This document shows positions 26,609 to 35,606 of a DNA stretch of 64,000 nt, piece by piece. The stretch comes from Marixanthomonas ophiurae (GTDB lineage: Bacteria > Bacteroidota > Bacteroidia > Flavobacteriales > Flavobacteriaceae): positions 1,612,001 to 1,676,000 of the forward strand of contig NZ_QVID01000001.1 of the NCBI RefSeq assembly GCF_003413745.1, read 5' to 3'. The notes under the pieces are model-generated. The model was not told the DNA's origin, did not search any database, and was given only the letters and a program-made list of their open reading frames with translations. The position numbers and the translations under genes were made by a program. Numbering within the stretch: the stretch's first letter is position 1; every line of letters begins with the position of its first letter.

Positions 26609-27220
26609 ATGAATGTATTAAAACCCCTACTATCTATTTGTATCATAGCTTCTATAACCCTTGCTTGTAAAAATGATACAAAGGAGCCTGTAAAAATAGA
26701 AGAAGATGTTGTGAAAACAGCTCCGGAAAAAGTAAAAAAAGTTAAGAAAGAGCTTACTGTTGCCGAAAAAGAACAACTAAACAGCGTTATGTCTAAATTA
26801 ATGGTAACCGATGAAACGAAAAATTTTGCAAGTGCTTTGGTAAGCAGCGGTCTAACTGATATGCTGTCAAAAAACAAAGGCCCCTATACTGTTTTTGCTC
26901 CTTCTAACACCGCTTTTGATAGCATAACTAATGAAAAGAGAAGAAAAATTTTAGATCCTAAAAATAAAGAAACGCTAAGCAATTTGCTTAAAAACCATAT
27001 TGTGGAAGGCGAAGTGGATTCTTCTACGTTGCTTCAAAAAAGTAAAGGAAATTCAAATACATTTAAAACACTTGGGGGTTCAACATTGACTATTAAAAAA
27101 CAAGCTAGTGATCTTGTAATTGTTGATGCTAATGGAGCAAAAGCTGTTTTAGGTAAAAGTGATATAAATGGTTCCAACGGTTTGGTGCACGTTATTGATA
27201 AAGTACTTTCGTTGAATTAA
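26609..27220 (+). CDS. Fasciclin (FAS1) domain lipoprotein
   Basis: A 203-residue lipoprotein. The signal peptide has lipobox ITLAC (Cys20), followed by a Lys/Glu/Val-rich linker. One FAS1 domain spans about residues 62-203, with the H1 motif YTVFAPSNTAF and the H2-type VHVIDKVL at the C terminus. Single-FAS1 lipoproteins are thought to act in surface adhesion. It overlaps the convergent murB stop by 4 bases. Confidence 0.88.
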   Translation: MNVLKPLLSICIIASITLACKNDTKEPVKIEEDVVKTAPEKVKKVKKELTVAEKEQLNSVMSKLMVTDETKNFASALVSSGLTDMLSKNKGPYTVFAPSNTAFDSITNEKRRKILDPKNKETLSNLLKNHIVEGEVDSSTLLQKSKGNSNTFKTLGGSTLTIKKQASDLVIVDANGAKAVLGKSDINGSNGLVHVIDKVLSLN

Positions 27221-28230
27221 ATAATATTAACTTCGGGCTCTATATAAATATCAAATTTGTCTTTCACAGTTTGCTGAATGGTAAGTGCTAGTTTCCAGAT
27301 GTCATTGCCAGTTGCATTTCCATAATTAACTAGTACTAAAGCTTGCTTTTTATGGACACCGGCATCGTTAAATCGTTTGCCTTTAAAGCCAGCTTTTTCT
27401 ATGAGCCAGCCAGCCGGGATTTTATATTCATTATCAGATATTTCGTAATAAGGGGCCTCCGGATTTTGTATTTTGAATTCCTGAAATTTCTTTGAATTGA
27501 CCACTGGGTTTTTAAAGAAACTCCCGCTATTCCCTAGTTTTTTAGGATCTGGTAATTTAGATTGTCGTATCTCAATAACTGCATCGGAAATATCTTTGAT
27601 AGATGGATTTTCAATACTTTTTTCAGCTAATTGTTGTTGTATAGCACCATAACCAGTATTTAATGTATGGTTTTTTTTGGTGAGCTGAAACGTAACGGAA
27701 GTAATAATGTATTCGCCTTTAGCTTCGTTTTTAAAAATAGAATTTCGGTATCCGAAATTACAATCTTCTTTAGTGAAGCTGCGTTCTTTACCGGTAGCTA
27801 TCTCGATAGCATCGCAGCTTACAAAAGTGTCCTTTAATTCAACGCCATAGGCCCCAATGTTTTGGATAGGGGCCGTTCCTACATTTCCAGGGATTAAAGA
27901 TAGGTTCTCCAGTCCACCGAAATTATTTTTAATACAATATTGTACAAATTCGTGCCAGTTTTCGCCAGCCATGGCTTGAATAGTTGCTTTGTTGTCTGTT
28001 TCAGAAAGAACTTTTTTTCCTTTTAGGTTAAGGTGGATCACCAATGCATTAATATCTTTGGTAAGTAGCATATTACTGCCACCACCCAATATAAAGCGGT
28101 TGTCAAATTTTTCTTCTGAAAGAATTTGTTTTAACTCTTCAACCGAAGTGACCGCAACAAAATATCTGGCGGAACAGTCTATCCCAAAGGTATTAAAATC
28201 CTTAAGCGATTTATGTTCTTCAATTTGCAT
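27217..28230 (-). CDS. murB: UDP-N-acetylenolpyruvoylglucosamine reductase
   Basis: FAD-dependent reduction of UDP-GlcNAc-enolpyruvate to UDP-MurNAc, a committed step of peptidoglycan synthesis in the cytosol. The 337 residues show the FAD-binding ILGGGSNML, IPGNVGTAPIQNIGAYGVE, the catalytic serine region GNSGSFFKNP and the C-terminal EPEVNII, as in type I (E. coli-like) MurB. Its ATG overlaps the stop of the upstream aminotransferase gene by one base (TAATG), so translation is probably coupled. Confidence 0.94.
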   Translation of the reverse strand: MQIEEHKSLKDFNTFGIDCSARYFVAVTSVEELKQILSEEKFDNRFILGGGSNMLLTKDINALVIHLNLKGKKVLSETDNKATIQAMAGENWHEFVQYCIKNNFGGLENLSLIPGNVGTAPIQNIGAYGVELKDTFVSCDAIEIATGKERSFTKEDCNFGYRNSIFKNEAKGEYIITSVTFQLTKKNHTLNTGYGAIQQQLAEKSIENPSIKDISDAVIEIRQSKLPDPKKLGNSGSFFKNPVVNSKKFQEFKIQNPEAPYYEISDNEYKIPAGWLIEKAGFKGKRFNDAGVHKKQALVLVNYGNATGNDIWKLALTIQQTVKDKFDIYIEPEVNII

Positions 28231-29423
28231 TAATTATTAGGGTATTGTTCAAGTGCAGTTTTAAGAATTTCTACGGCTCTTATAAGGCTGTCCTTTTTTA
28301 ATACATAGGCAATACGTACTTGGTTTTTACCTACACCTGGGGTGGAATAAAATCCTGCAGCTGGTGCTACCATTACCGTCTCGCCATTTAGGTCAAAATC
28401 TTCTAGTAACCATTGCGCAAATACGTCACTATCCTTTATGGGTAGTTCGGCAATACAATAAAAGGCGCCTTTAGGAGTGCCAACTTTTACACCTGGAATT
28501 TCATTTAATTTTTCAATTAGCAGATCACGCCGTTCTTTGTATTCCTTGGTTACGTCATCAAAATAACTTTGTGGTGTTTGTAAGGCAGCTTCGCTGGCAA
28601 TTTGTGCAAATGTTGGAGGGCTTAATCTCGCTTGGGCAAATTTTAATGCGGTACTAAGTACTTGTTTGTTTTTAGTGACTAAGCACCCAATTCGAGCCCC
28701 ACACATACTGTAGCGTTTTGAAACGGAGTCTATGATGATTCCGTGTTCGGCCATGCTTTCTTCTTGAAGAATAGAGTAGTGCTTTTCATCCCCATATACA
28801 AACTCGCGATACACCTCGTCGGCGACCAAAAATAAGTCATGTTTTTTAGCGATTTCGGCCAGTTTTTTAATTTCTTCTTTAGAATATAGATAGCCTGTTG
28901 GGTTCCCCGGGTTACAAATTAATATTGCCTTTGTTTTTGGAGTGATCAATTTCTCAAATTCTGAAATAGGAGGAAGCGCAAAATTGTTTTCTATTTTTGA
29001 AATAACCGGAACAATATTAATTCCCGAAGCATTTGCAAAACCATTGTAGTTAGCGTAAAATGGCTCTGGTATTATAATTTCATCATCAACATCGGTAATA
29101 CTTCCCATAGCAAAAAGTAATGCTTCACTACCACCTGTGGTAACAATAATTTCGTTGTATTCTACAGGGATATTTTGTTTGTGATAATAGGCTGAAATTT
29201 TTTTACGGTAGCCTTCAGAACCTTCAGAGCGCGTATATGCTAAAATATCAAGATGATGCAGTGAAACAGCATCCATGGCAACTTGCGGTGTTTTAATATC
29301 GGGTTGGCCTATATTTAAGTGATATACTTTTTTATTTGCTTTATAAGCTTTTTCGGCAAATGGCACCAGTTTTCTTATTGGCGATTCGGGCATGTTTTGC
29401 CCTTTTACGGATACTTTAGGCAT
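28230..29423 (-). CDS. Class I/II PLP-dependent aminotransferase (aspartate aminotransferase-like)
   Basis: A fold-type I aminotransferase of 397 residues from the ATG at 29423; the TTG further upstream at 29444 is less likely. Motifs: NIGQPDIKTP near the N terminus, NPGNPTGYLYS, VADEVYREFVYG and the PLP lysine in SVSKRYSMCGARIG. The C-terminal substrate Arg lies in NQVRIAYV. Family enzymes use aspartate, alanine or aromatic acids, and the sequence does not say which. Translation is coupled to murB. Confidence 0.88.
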   Translation of the reverse strand: MPKVSVKGQNMPESPIRKLVPFAEKAYKANKKVYHLNIGQPDIKTPQVAMDAVSLHHLDILAYTRSEGSEGYRKKISAYYHKQNIPVEYNEIIVTTGGSEALLFAMGSITDVDDEIIIPEPFYANYNGFANASGINIVPVISKIENNFALPPISEFEKLITPKTKAILICNPGNPTGYLYSKEEIKKLAEIAKKHDLFLVADEVYREFVYGDEKHYSILQEESMAEHGIIIDSVSKRYSMCGARIGCLVTKNKQVLSTALKFAQARLSPPTFAQIASEAALQTPQSYFDDVTKEYKERRDLLIEKLNEIPGVKVGTPKGAFYCIAELPIKDSDVFAQWLLEDFDLNGETVMVAPAAGFYSTPGVGKNQVRIAYVLKKDSLIRAVEILKTALEQYPNN

Positions 29424-29517
29424 AGCGTATGTTTTAGCTAGCAAAGGTCTGAAATTAATTTATAAATACATACCTCGGGCAGTAAACTTTCGGTTATTTT
29501 TTTTATCTTGATATAGC

Positions 29518-30876
29518 TTGAAAGCATTAAAATATATACCAAAACTTATCATTTTGTTTGGCCTGTTGTTATATGCCAATACACTTGTTTTTTCCCAGGG
29601 CTCGTTTCGTCTTCCAGAAGGGGATAAAAAGGATAAAATTTCTTTTAACCTAGTCAATAACTTAGTAATAATACCTGTAGAAGTCAATGGCACAACACTT
29701 TCTTTTTTGTTAGATACAGGTGTTAAGTCTACTATTATCTTTAGCTTAGATAAACAAGATTCTGTTGAATTAAAAAGTACAAAACCTGTCAATTTACGGG
29801 GGCTAGGTGAAGGAGGAGTTCTTAAGGGGTTGAAAAGTGAGAATAATGTCCTTAAAATTGGAGATGCAGTAAGTGAAGACCATACAATCTTTGTGATTTT
29901 TGAAAGTTCCTTGAACTTGTCTTCTAGGATGGGGGTTTCCATAAATGGTATTGTCGGTCTCGATTTCTTTAAAAATTTTATAGTTAAAACCAATTATAGG
30001 ACCAAAAAAATAAAGTTTTACAAACCGGAAACGTATTCCTACCGAAAATGTCGCAGATGCGATATTTTCGATTTGCATTTTTATAAGGATAAACCTTACA
30101 TAGATTTTGTTGTACAATTAAATAATGCTAAAAAACAAGATACGGTTACTTTATTATTAGATAGTGGGTCTAGTGATGCCATGTGGTTGTTTAACACAAA
30201 GGGGTTTTTAACCGAAGCGCCTAAAAATTATTTTGAAGACTTTCTAGGACTAGGATTAAGTGGTCATATTTATGGCAAAAGATCGAGGTTAAAAAAAGTA
30301 ACTGCAGGTGACTTTGAACTTGATGATGTAAATGTCGCTTTTCCAAATAAAGAGGCTACAGAAAATTTAGAATTATATATAGAGCGTGATGGCAGTTTGG
30401 GGGGTGATTTTTTAAAACGTTTTACCGTAACCATGGATTATCCCAACAAAAAGGTTATGCTTAGGCGAAACAGTAACTACAAAGATCCTTTTAATTACAA
30501 CATGAGTGGGTTAACACTGGAACATGACGGAGTTGAAATTTTTACAAAAAAAAGTAACAATAGGGAGGTAAAAAACTTCAGAGATGAGTTTACTAATAAA
30601 ATAGATAATGCATCATTTAATTATTTTACTAGAACCGAAATACTTTTAGTGCCAAGATATATAGTTGTAGAAATACGAGAAAATTCCGCAGCAGAAAAAT
30701 CGGGAATAATTAAAGGAGATGAAATCTTAAAAATAAACGGAAAACCAGCCCATGAATATAAGTTGTATGATTTAAATGCTATGTTTTCTTCCGAAGAAGG
30801 AAAAAAGATTGATTTGGAAGTAAGAAGGGGTGATCGGGTTTTTAAGGTGCGCTTTAGGCTCGAAAAAGTTTTATAA
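29518..30876 (+). CDS. Exported double retropepsin-like aspartyl protease with PDZ domain
   Basis: A 452-residue protein with a signal peptide (to about residue 27, VFSQ). Two retropepsin-like halves follow: SFLLDTGVKST near residues 63-73 and TLLLDSGSSDAMWL near 215-228. A C-terminal PDZ domain (about 375-450) has VEIRENSAAEKSGIIKGDEILKING. A double DTG/DSG arrangement within one chain could form a complete aspartic protease active site. The start is TTG at 29518; no ATG exists before the signal peptide. It is divergent from the aminotransferase gene and overlaps the convergent porin gene by 6 bases. Confidence 0.8.
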   Translation: MKALKYIPKLIILFGLLLYANTLVFSQGSFRLPEGDKKDKISFNLVNNLVIIPVEVNGTTLSFLLDTGVKSTIIFSLDKQDSVELKSTKPVNLRGLGEGGVLKGLKSENNVLKIGDAVSEDHTIFVIFESSLNLSSRMGVSINGIVGLDFFKNFIVKTNYRTKKIKFYKPETYSYRKCRRCDIFDLHFYKDKPYIDFVVQLNNAKKQDTVTLLLDSGSSDAMWLFNTKGFLTEAPKNYFEDFLGLGLSGHIYGKRSRLKKVTAGDFELDDVNVAFPNKEATENLELYIERDGSLGGDFLKRFTVTMDYPNKKVMLRRNSNYKDPFNYNMSGLTLEHDGVEIFTKKSNNREVKNFRDEFTNKIDNASFNYFTRTEILLVPRYIVVEIRENSAAEKSGIIKGDEILKINGKPAHEYKLYDLNAMFSSEEGKKIDLEVRRGDRVFKVRFRLEKVL

Positions 30877-32391
30877 TTTAAGTCCGAAAGTAAATACAAA
30901 GTTATTGTTTATGGTATTAACCAATGCACGATCTGTTAATCCAACATTATAAAGTTGTTGTTGTCTTTCCTGCTCTGTTCTAACGAATGAAGCATCTACA
31001 TAATAATTCCCAAACGAATACCCGAAACCTAATGAATACCCGTTTAAATCATCCATAATTTGTTTATTGCTATAAGGGCTTTCTTCATAACGATACCCTG
31101 CTCGTAAACTTAATTCACTTAAGCGGTATTCGCCACCAACTCTAAAAGTTGAAGCACCCTGAAGTGTGTTGCCAATAAAAGAGTTTTCTGCAGCAAAAAC
31201 TGGATCTGAAGTAGGTTTAAATGTAATTTCAGAATAGTCTTTATATGAATAATCAAAGCTGATTAATCCACTTTTTCCGAAAATATAAGCCGCACTTGCT
31301 GCTACCTTTCCGGGGGTTTTTAAATTATAATCTTCATAAATATTTAATACGTTGGGATCTATCACAGCATTGCTGGTTTGACCATCTACTGTTCTTTGAG
31401 TTTCTAAATATTGGGTGGTTTCTTCAGAAATTGTAAACCACGTTGGAGTGTCGTATGTTAAGCCAAGTCTAAGATTATTGGCAACTTTAGCAATAGCACC
31501 AACTTGAGCAGAAAAGCCAGAGCCTAATACAGAAAGGTTGTTTTCAAAACCAATCTCATTTACGGAGCTACCTTGGTTGTTATTGCCTTCAAAAAGAAAA
31601 GTGCTTTGCTTATAGTCTATGATGTGTGAATTTAGATTTATTCCGAAGAAAAAATCGTCTGTATATTGTGTGGCTAGGTTTAAGGTGTATTTCCCGCTAT
31701 AGCCTTCACTAACCAATGCGTATTCTTGGTTGAAACTCCCAGGAGCTACATTTGATATATATTGCGTGTTATTTGAATTATTAGGATCTGCTGGGTCAAA
31801 AATAAAGCCTTGATATCCTAAAAAAGCATTTTGAGCACGGGTACCTTGGTTTTCACCTAGGAAGCTATATAAATCTGAGATACTTTCAGACCCTTGAAGT
31901 TCTAATAAATTTAAAGGAAGGCCTTGTGCTTGTTCTAAAAAATAGTTTGAAATGGAGTTGTTTCCCGTTCCAGCTATATATAATTCATTGTCGAAATTTT
32001 GAGTGTTATTGTAATTAATTCCCAAAGTGAATTTTTTCCAATTTGAATTTTCGTCTACATTGTCAAAAACAAAAACTCCACCTACTTGATTAAGGTTTAC
32101 ATCGCTACTAAGGCTTTTCGCCAACGTTCCAAAATAGAGTGTTTCGTTGTCTGTGTCTGTAACGCCTGCTGAGATGCTCGCTTCGTTTCGTAGAAAAACG
32201 GCTCCGCCAGCGGGATTAATTGCAATAGCTGATAAATCACCACCTAATGCACCAAACGCACCGCTTAATGCATTAAATCTAGCTGTACCAGTTGTGTTTT
32301 CTTGACTGTATCGCAGGCCGTCAATAATGCTTTGTCCATTAGCTGTAGTCATAGCAATGACAGTTATGAGTAAGAGAATACTTCTTTTCAT
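30871..32391 (-). CDS. Outer-membrane transport protein, OmpP1/FadL/TodX family
   Basis: A 506-residue outer-membrane beta-barrel with a signal peptide (MKRSILLLITVIAMTTANGQ). The N-terminal hatch-like region has ALSGAFGALGGDLSAIAINPAGGA, with the NPAG motif typical of FadL homologues. Alternating amphipathic strands follow, ending in an aromatic-rich C terminus (NNFVFTFGLKL). Family members pass hydrophobic molecules such as fatty acids or aromatics across the outer membrane. It lies 32 bases downstream of the low-complexity lipoprotein gene, likely one transcript. Confidence 0.9.
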   Translation of the reverse strand: MKRSILLLITVIAMTTANGQSIIDGLRYSQENTTGTARFNALSGAFGALGGDLSAIAINPAGGAVFLRNEASISAGVTDTDNETLYFGTLAKSLSSDVNLNQVGGVFVFDNVDENSNWKKFTLGINYNNTQNFDNELYIAGTGNNSISNYFLEQAQGLPLNLLELQGSESISDLYSFLGENQGTRAQNAFLGYQGFIFDPADPNNSNNTQYISNVAPGSFNQEYALVSEGYSGKYTLNLATQYTDDFFFGINLNSHIIDYKQSTFLFEGNNNQGSSVNEIGFENNLSVLGSGFSAQVGAIAKVANNLRLGLTYDTPTWFTISEETTQYLETQRTVDGQTSNAVIDPNVLNIYEDYNLKTPGKVAASAAYIFGKSGLISFDYSYKDYSEITFKPTSDPVFAAENSFIGNTLQGASTFRVGGEYRLSELSLRAGYRYEESPYSNKQIMDDLNGYSLGFGYSFGNYYVDASFVRTEQERQQQLYNVGLTDRALVNTINNNFVFTFGLKL

Positions 32392-32423
32392 ATTACTTAT
32401 TTTTCTTCTTTTGTTTGGGAAAA

Positions 32424-33473
32424 TTATCCGCGTCCGCCGCCTCGTCTACTGCTGCCTCCACCGCTGCTTCTTCCTGAAGAACCAGAAGATCTGCCAGAAC
32501 TTCTAATGCTACCGGAGTTACTTGAACTGCGTGAAGGAGGTGAATAAGACCTTGTTCTTCTTGAAGTATTATTGCTTCTCACCGAACGGGTGTTAGAGCT
32601 TCTTCTAACGTTATTAGAGCTTCTATTCACACTACTTCTATTTTGTCTAACCGAATTGCTTGATCTACGGTTAATAGTACTGTTTCTTACAGATCTTGAA
32701 TTGCTACTTCGAGCTTGAACTCTTCTATTGCTTTCAGATCTAGAATAAGAACGTCTGTTAGTATTAGTATTAGACGATCTACCTCGTGTTTCAGTATTAC
32801 TTCGGCTGTAGTCGGTATTTCTACGTCCTCGATTGTACGAAACGCCATTGTAATATCCGTTTCCGTAGTAGCCTCCGTGGCCATAGTAATTGTTGTAAAA
32901 ACCATAGCTGCCATAATAAGGGTTACCCCAACCAAAACCACCAAAACCATAGTAGCCTCCATAATATGGATTACCCCAGCCACCAAAACCTATACCCCAA
33001 AAAGGTCGGTAATAGCTGTAATATGGATTGCCCCAATAGCTATTATATCCCCAATAAGGACTTCCATAATAACCATATCCAAAACCACTATTGTAAATAT
33101 TTACAGAAACATTCTCGGCATTACTGCCCCAAGGTCCATAACCATCATTATAATTTCTTTCTTCAATTATTATATAGCCTTCATCATCCATATATTCTGT
33201 AGTAGTGTAGGCTTCAATATCTGTAAACACCATATCTTCATCTTCAGGAATTTCCCCAAGTTCGTTGGCTTTGGTGTTGAAGTATTGTTGGTAATAATTA
33301 GCTTTGTCTGAACTACCTTCCTCGTAAACAACATCTTCTTCTCCAGAATTATAAATGCCATCAGCATCAGAATACCCAGAGTTATAGGTTCCACAGGAGG
33401 TGAGCAGAAGGGTCGCTAACCCCAAAAATAAATAGGGGATAAATTGTTTTTGTATGTTGTATCGTGATTGCAT
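32424..33473 (-). CDS. Low-complexity lipoprotein: acidic, Gly/Tyr/Trp-rich and Ser/Arg/Asn-rich blocks
   Basis: A 349-residue lipoprotein (lipobox LLLTSC, Cys27) with three compositional blocks. Residues about 30-120 are acidic. About 125-215 consist of repeated Gly, Tyr, Trp and Asn patterns such as WGNPYYGGYYGFGG and WGNPYYGSYGF. About 220-349 are almost only Ser, Arg, Asn and Gly (SSNSRSVRNS, GRSSGSSGRSSGGG), so very basic. I know no domain. The layout suggests an outer-membrane-anchored matrix or polyanion-binding protein, which is inference. It precedes the porin gene and is divergent from proS. Confidence 0.85.
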   Translation of the reverse strand: MQSRYNIQKQFIPYLFLGLATLLLTSCGTYNSGYSDADGIYNSGEEDVVYEEGSSDKANYYQQYFNTKANELGEIPEDEDMVFTDIEAYTTTEYMDDEGYIIIEERNYNDGYGPWGSNAENVSVNIYNSGFGYGYYGSPYWGYNSYWGNPYYSYYRPFWGIGFGGWGNPYYGGYYGFGGFGWGNPYYGSYGFYNNYYGHGGYYGNGYYNGVSYNRGRRNTDYSRSNTETRGRSSNTNTNRRSYSRSESNRRVQARSSNSRSVRNSTINRRSSNSVRQNRSSVNRSSNNVRRSSNTRSVRSNNTSRRTRSYSPPSRSSSNSGSIRSSGRSSGSSGRSSGGGSSRRGGGRG

Positions 33474-33490
33474 AACTGCTTTTATTTTAA

Positions 33491-33521
33491 TTGTTGGACT
33501 TCTTAAAAATAACTAGTTTTG
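33491..33521 (+). promoter_or_regulatory. Promoter of proS
   Basis: TAGTTTTG at 33514-33521 is a full TAnnTTTG match. TTG triplets occur at 33491-33493 and 33494-33496, giving spacers of 20 and 17 bases, both in the flavobacterial range. Transcription would begin near 33527, leaving a leader of about 60 bases before the proS ATG. Confidence 0.65.
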
Positions 33522-33559
33522 TCGAGATAAACGAGAACTACTAATCATTTAACACTATA

Positions 33560-33576
33560 GGCACAAGTTTTGTGCC
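33560..33576 (+). promoter_or_regulatory. Perfect palindrome in the proS leader
   Basis: GGCACAAGTTTTGTGCC is a 7-base perfect inverted repeat with a 3-base centre, ending 12 bases before the proS ATG and downstream of the predicted transcription start. It could be a protein operator or an RNA hairpin that masks the ribosome binding region. No regulator is known. Confidence 0.5.
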
Positions 33577-33588
33577 AAACTACGGGAT

Positions 33589-35064
33589 ATGGCAAAGAAC
33601 TTAACTACAAGAAGCGAGGATTACTCAAAATGGTACAATGAGTTGGTTATCAAGGCTGACCTTGCTGAAAACTCAGGTGTTAGAGGTTGTATGGTGATAA
33701 AGCCATATGGTTTTGGTATCTGGGAAAAAATGCAAGCAGAACTGGATCGAATGTTTAAAGAAACAGGTCATGAAAACGCTTATTTTCCACTTTTTATTCC
33801 GAAATCTTATTTTAGCAAAGAAGCGAGCCATGTAGATGGATTTGCTAAAGAATGTGCTGTGGTTACTCATTACAGATTAAAAAATGATGAAGAGGGGAAT
33901 GGTATTGTGGTCGACCCCGAAGCTAAATTGGAAGAAGAATTGATAGTTCGTCCTACTTCTGAAACCATTATTTGGGATACCTATAGAAAATGGGTGCAAT
34001 CGTATCGTGATTTGCCTTTATTGATAAATCAATGGGCTAATGTGGTGCGTTGGGAAATGCGTACACGATTATTTTTGCGTACATCTGAATTTCTATGGCA
34101 AGAAGGGCACACGGCACATGCAACCGAAAAAGAGGCCATTGCCGAAGCAGAACAAATGATGAACATCTATGCAGACTTTGCTGAAAATTATATGGCTGTT
34201 CCTGTGGTTAAAGGACTAAAAACCGAAAGCGAACGATTTGCGGGTGCTTTAGAAACGTATTGTATTGAAGCTTTAATGCAAGACGGAAAGGCGTTACAAG
34301 CTGGTACCTCACACTTTTTAGGGCAGAATTTTGCCAAAGCATTTGATGTTAAGTTTGCTTCAAAAGAAGGAAAGCAAGAATATGTTTGGGCGACCTCTTG
34401 GGGCGTGTCTACCCGATTAGTAGGTGCATTGATTATGACGCATAGTGATGATAACGGGTTGGTATTGCCTCCTAAATTAGCACCAAATCAAGTGGTTATT
34501 GTTCCTATTTACAGAAACGAGGAACAGTTTGATGCGGTTAGTGAAGTAGCAAAAGATTTGCAGACTAAATTACGAGCTGCAGGCATTCGTGTGAAATTTG
34601 ATGATAGAGACACTCATAAACCCGGTTGGAAATTTAATGAATATGAATTAAAAGGAGTTCCGGTACGTATCGCTATTGGACCTAAAGATATTGAAAAAGG
34701 CACAGTAGAGTTAGCTAGGCGTGATACGTTAACAAAGGAGTTTGTAAACCAAGATGAGGTGGTTGATACAGTATCTGGCTTAATGACTGAAATACAAGAG
34801 AATCTATATACTAAAGCTGTGGATTACAGAACAGAGCATACAACCGAGGTAGATAGTTATGAAGAATTTAAAAAAGTACTGAAATCGAAAGGCGGATTTA
34901 TATCTGCACATTGGGATGGGACTACAGAAACGGAAGATCGAATAAAAAACGATACAAAAGCAACAATTAGATGCATTCCCTTGGCTGGAGAAAAAGAAGC
35001 GGGAAGCTGCATGGTTACTGGAAAACCATCAAGCCAGCGTGTGCTGTTTGCAAAGGCGTATTAA
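33589..35064 (+). CDS. proS: Prolyl-tRNA synthetase (short, archaeal/eukaryotic-type)
   Basis: Class II synthetase charging tRNA-Pro. At 491 residues it is the type without the bacterial editing insertion. Motif 2 ([25 protein letters not shown]), motif 3 region ([15 protein letters not shown]), the anticodon-binding domain (ILP-type core at about 300-400) and the C-terminal zinc-like domain found in this type are visible. The gene is monocistronic, with its own promoter and a palindromic leader. Confidence 0.94.
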   Translation: MAKNLTTRSEDYSKWYNELVIKADLAENSGVRGCMVIKPYGFGIWEKMQAELDRMFKETGHENAYFPLFIPKSYFSKEASHVDGFAKECAVVTHYRLKNDEEGNGIVVDPEAKLEEELIVRPTSETIIWDTYRKWVQSYRDLPLLINQWANVVRWEMRTRLFLRTSEFLWQEGHTAHATEKEAIAEAEQMMNIYADFAENYMAVPVVKGLKTESERFAGALETYCIEALMQDGKALQAGTSHFLGQNFAKAFDVKFASKEGKQEYVWATSWGVSTRLVGALIMTHSDDNGLVLPPKLAPNQVVIVPIYRNEEQFDAVSEVAKDLQTKLRAAGIRVKFDDRDTHKPGWKFNEYELKGVPVRIAIGPKDIEKGTVELARRDTLTKEFVNQDEVVDTVSGLMTEIQENLYTKAVDYRTEHTTEVDSYEEFKKVLKSKGGFISAHWDGTTETEDRIKNDTKATIRCIPLAGEKEAGSCMVTGKPSSQRVLFAKAY

Positions 35065-35091
35065 TTTTTTTCAAAAAAAATTGAAATCTGT

Positions 35092-35122
35092 TTGCAGAAT
35101 TGAAAATGTGTTGTATTTTTGC
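35092..35122 (+). promoter_or_regulatory. Promoter of tRNA-Glu and rpsT
   Basis: TTG at 35092-35094, a 19-base spacer and TATTTTTG at 35114-35121 match the flavobacterial consensus fully. The predicted start lies about 16 bases before the tRNA, and no other promoter is needed for the S20 gene 20 bases downstream of the tRNA. Confidence 0.7.
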
Positions 35123-35143
35123 ATCCGCAATTGAAAAACAATT

Positions 35144-35215
35144 GGCCCGTTCGTCTAGGGGTTAGGACGCCAGGTTTTCATCCTGGTAACAGGGGTTCGA
35201 TTCCCCTACGGGCTA
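35144..35215 (+). tRNA. tRNA-Glu (anticodon UUC)
   Basis: A 72-base tRNA. The acceptor stem GGCCCGT pairs with ACGGGCT (G-U first pair), with discriminator A. The anticodon arm CCAGG/CCTGG holds the loop TTTTCAT with anticodon TTC at 34-36. The T arm AGGGG/CCCCT has GGTTCGATT. CCA is not encoded. It is followed after 20 bases by rpsT, most likely in one transcript. Confidence 0.96.
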
Positions 35216-35235
35216 CAAATTAAAGAAAGAGAATT

Positions 35236-35487
35236 ATGGCGAATCACAAGTCAGCTTTAAAGAGAATTAGAAACAGCGAAACAAAGCGTTTACGCAACCG
35301 TTACCAGTTTAAAACTACGCGTAACGCAATTAAGAAGCTGAAAGATGCTACTAATAAGAAAGAGGCTGAAAAGCTTTTTCCTGAAGTAACGTCTATGATA
35401 GATAAATTAGCGAAAAACAACGTTATTCACGATAACAAAGCAGCTAATTTAAAGTCTCAGATTTCAAGACATATCGCAGCGCTATAA
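35236..35487 (+). CDS. rpsT: 30S ribosomal protein S20
   Basis: An 83-residue, very basic helical protein that binds 16S rRNA in the small subunit. The N-terminal MANHKSALKRIRNSE motif and the helix pattern to HIAAL are classic S20. An A/G-rich sequence (aaagaaagagaatt) precedes the ATG. It shares a promoter with tRNA-Glu and ends in a strong terminator. Confidence 0.96.
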   Translation: MANHKSALKRIRNSETKRLRNRYQFKTTRNAIKKLKDATNKKEAEKLFPEVTSMIDKLAKNNVIHDNKAANLKSQISRHIAAL

Positions 35488-35511
35488 GCTACGCTTTCTA
35501 AGAAAAATTGT

Positions 35512-35545
35512 AAAAGCCCTTTCAGGAAACTGAAAGGGCTTTTTT
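35512..35545 (+). terminator. Rho-independent terminator of rpsT
   Basis: A perfect 14-base stem (AAAAGCCCTTTCAG) with a GAAA tetraloop is followed by TTTTTT, 24 bases after the rpsT stop. Confidence 0.92.
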
Positions 35546-35606
35546 GTTTTGTTTATATTTACGGTGGTAGTAATTAAAACTCACTTTTATAATTGCATAT
35601 AGTAAT

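Noticed and set aside
32715-33311. A 198-residue plus-strand frame opposite the low-complexity lipoprotein
   Set aside because: It is a mirror of the repetitive codons on the real minus-strand gene; composition is Ile/Thr/Val-rich without any domain or start signal.
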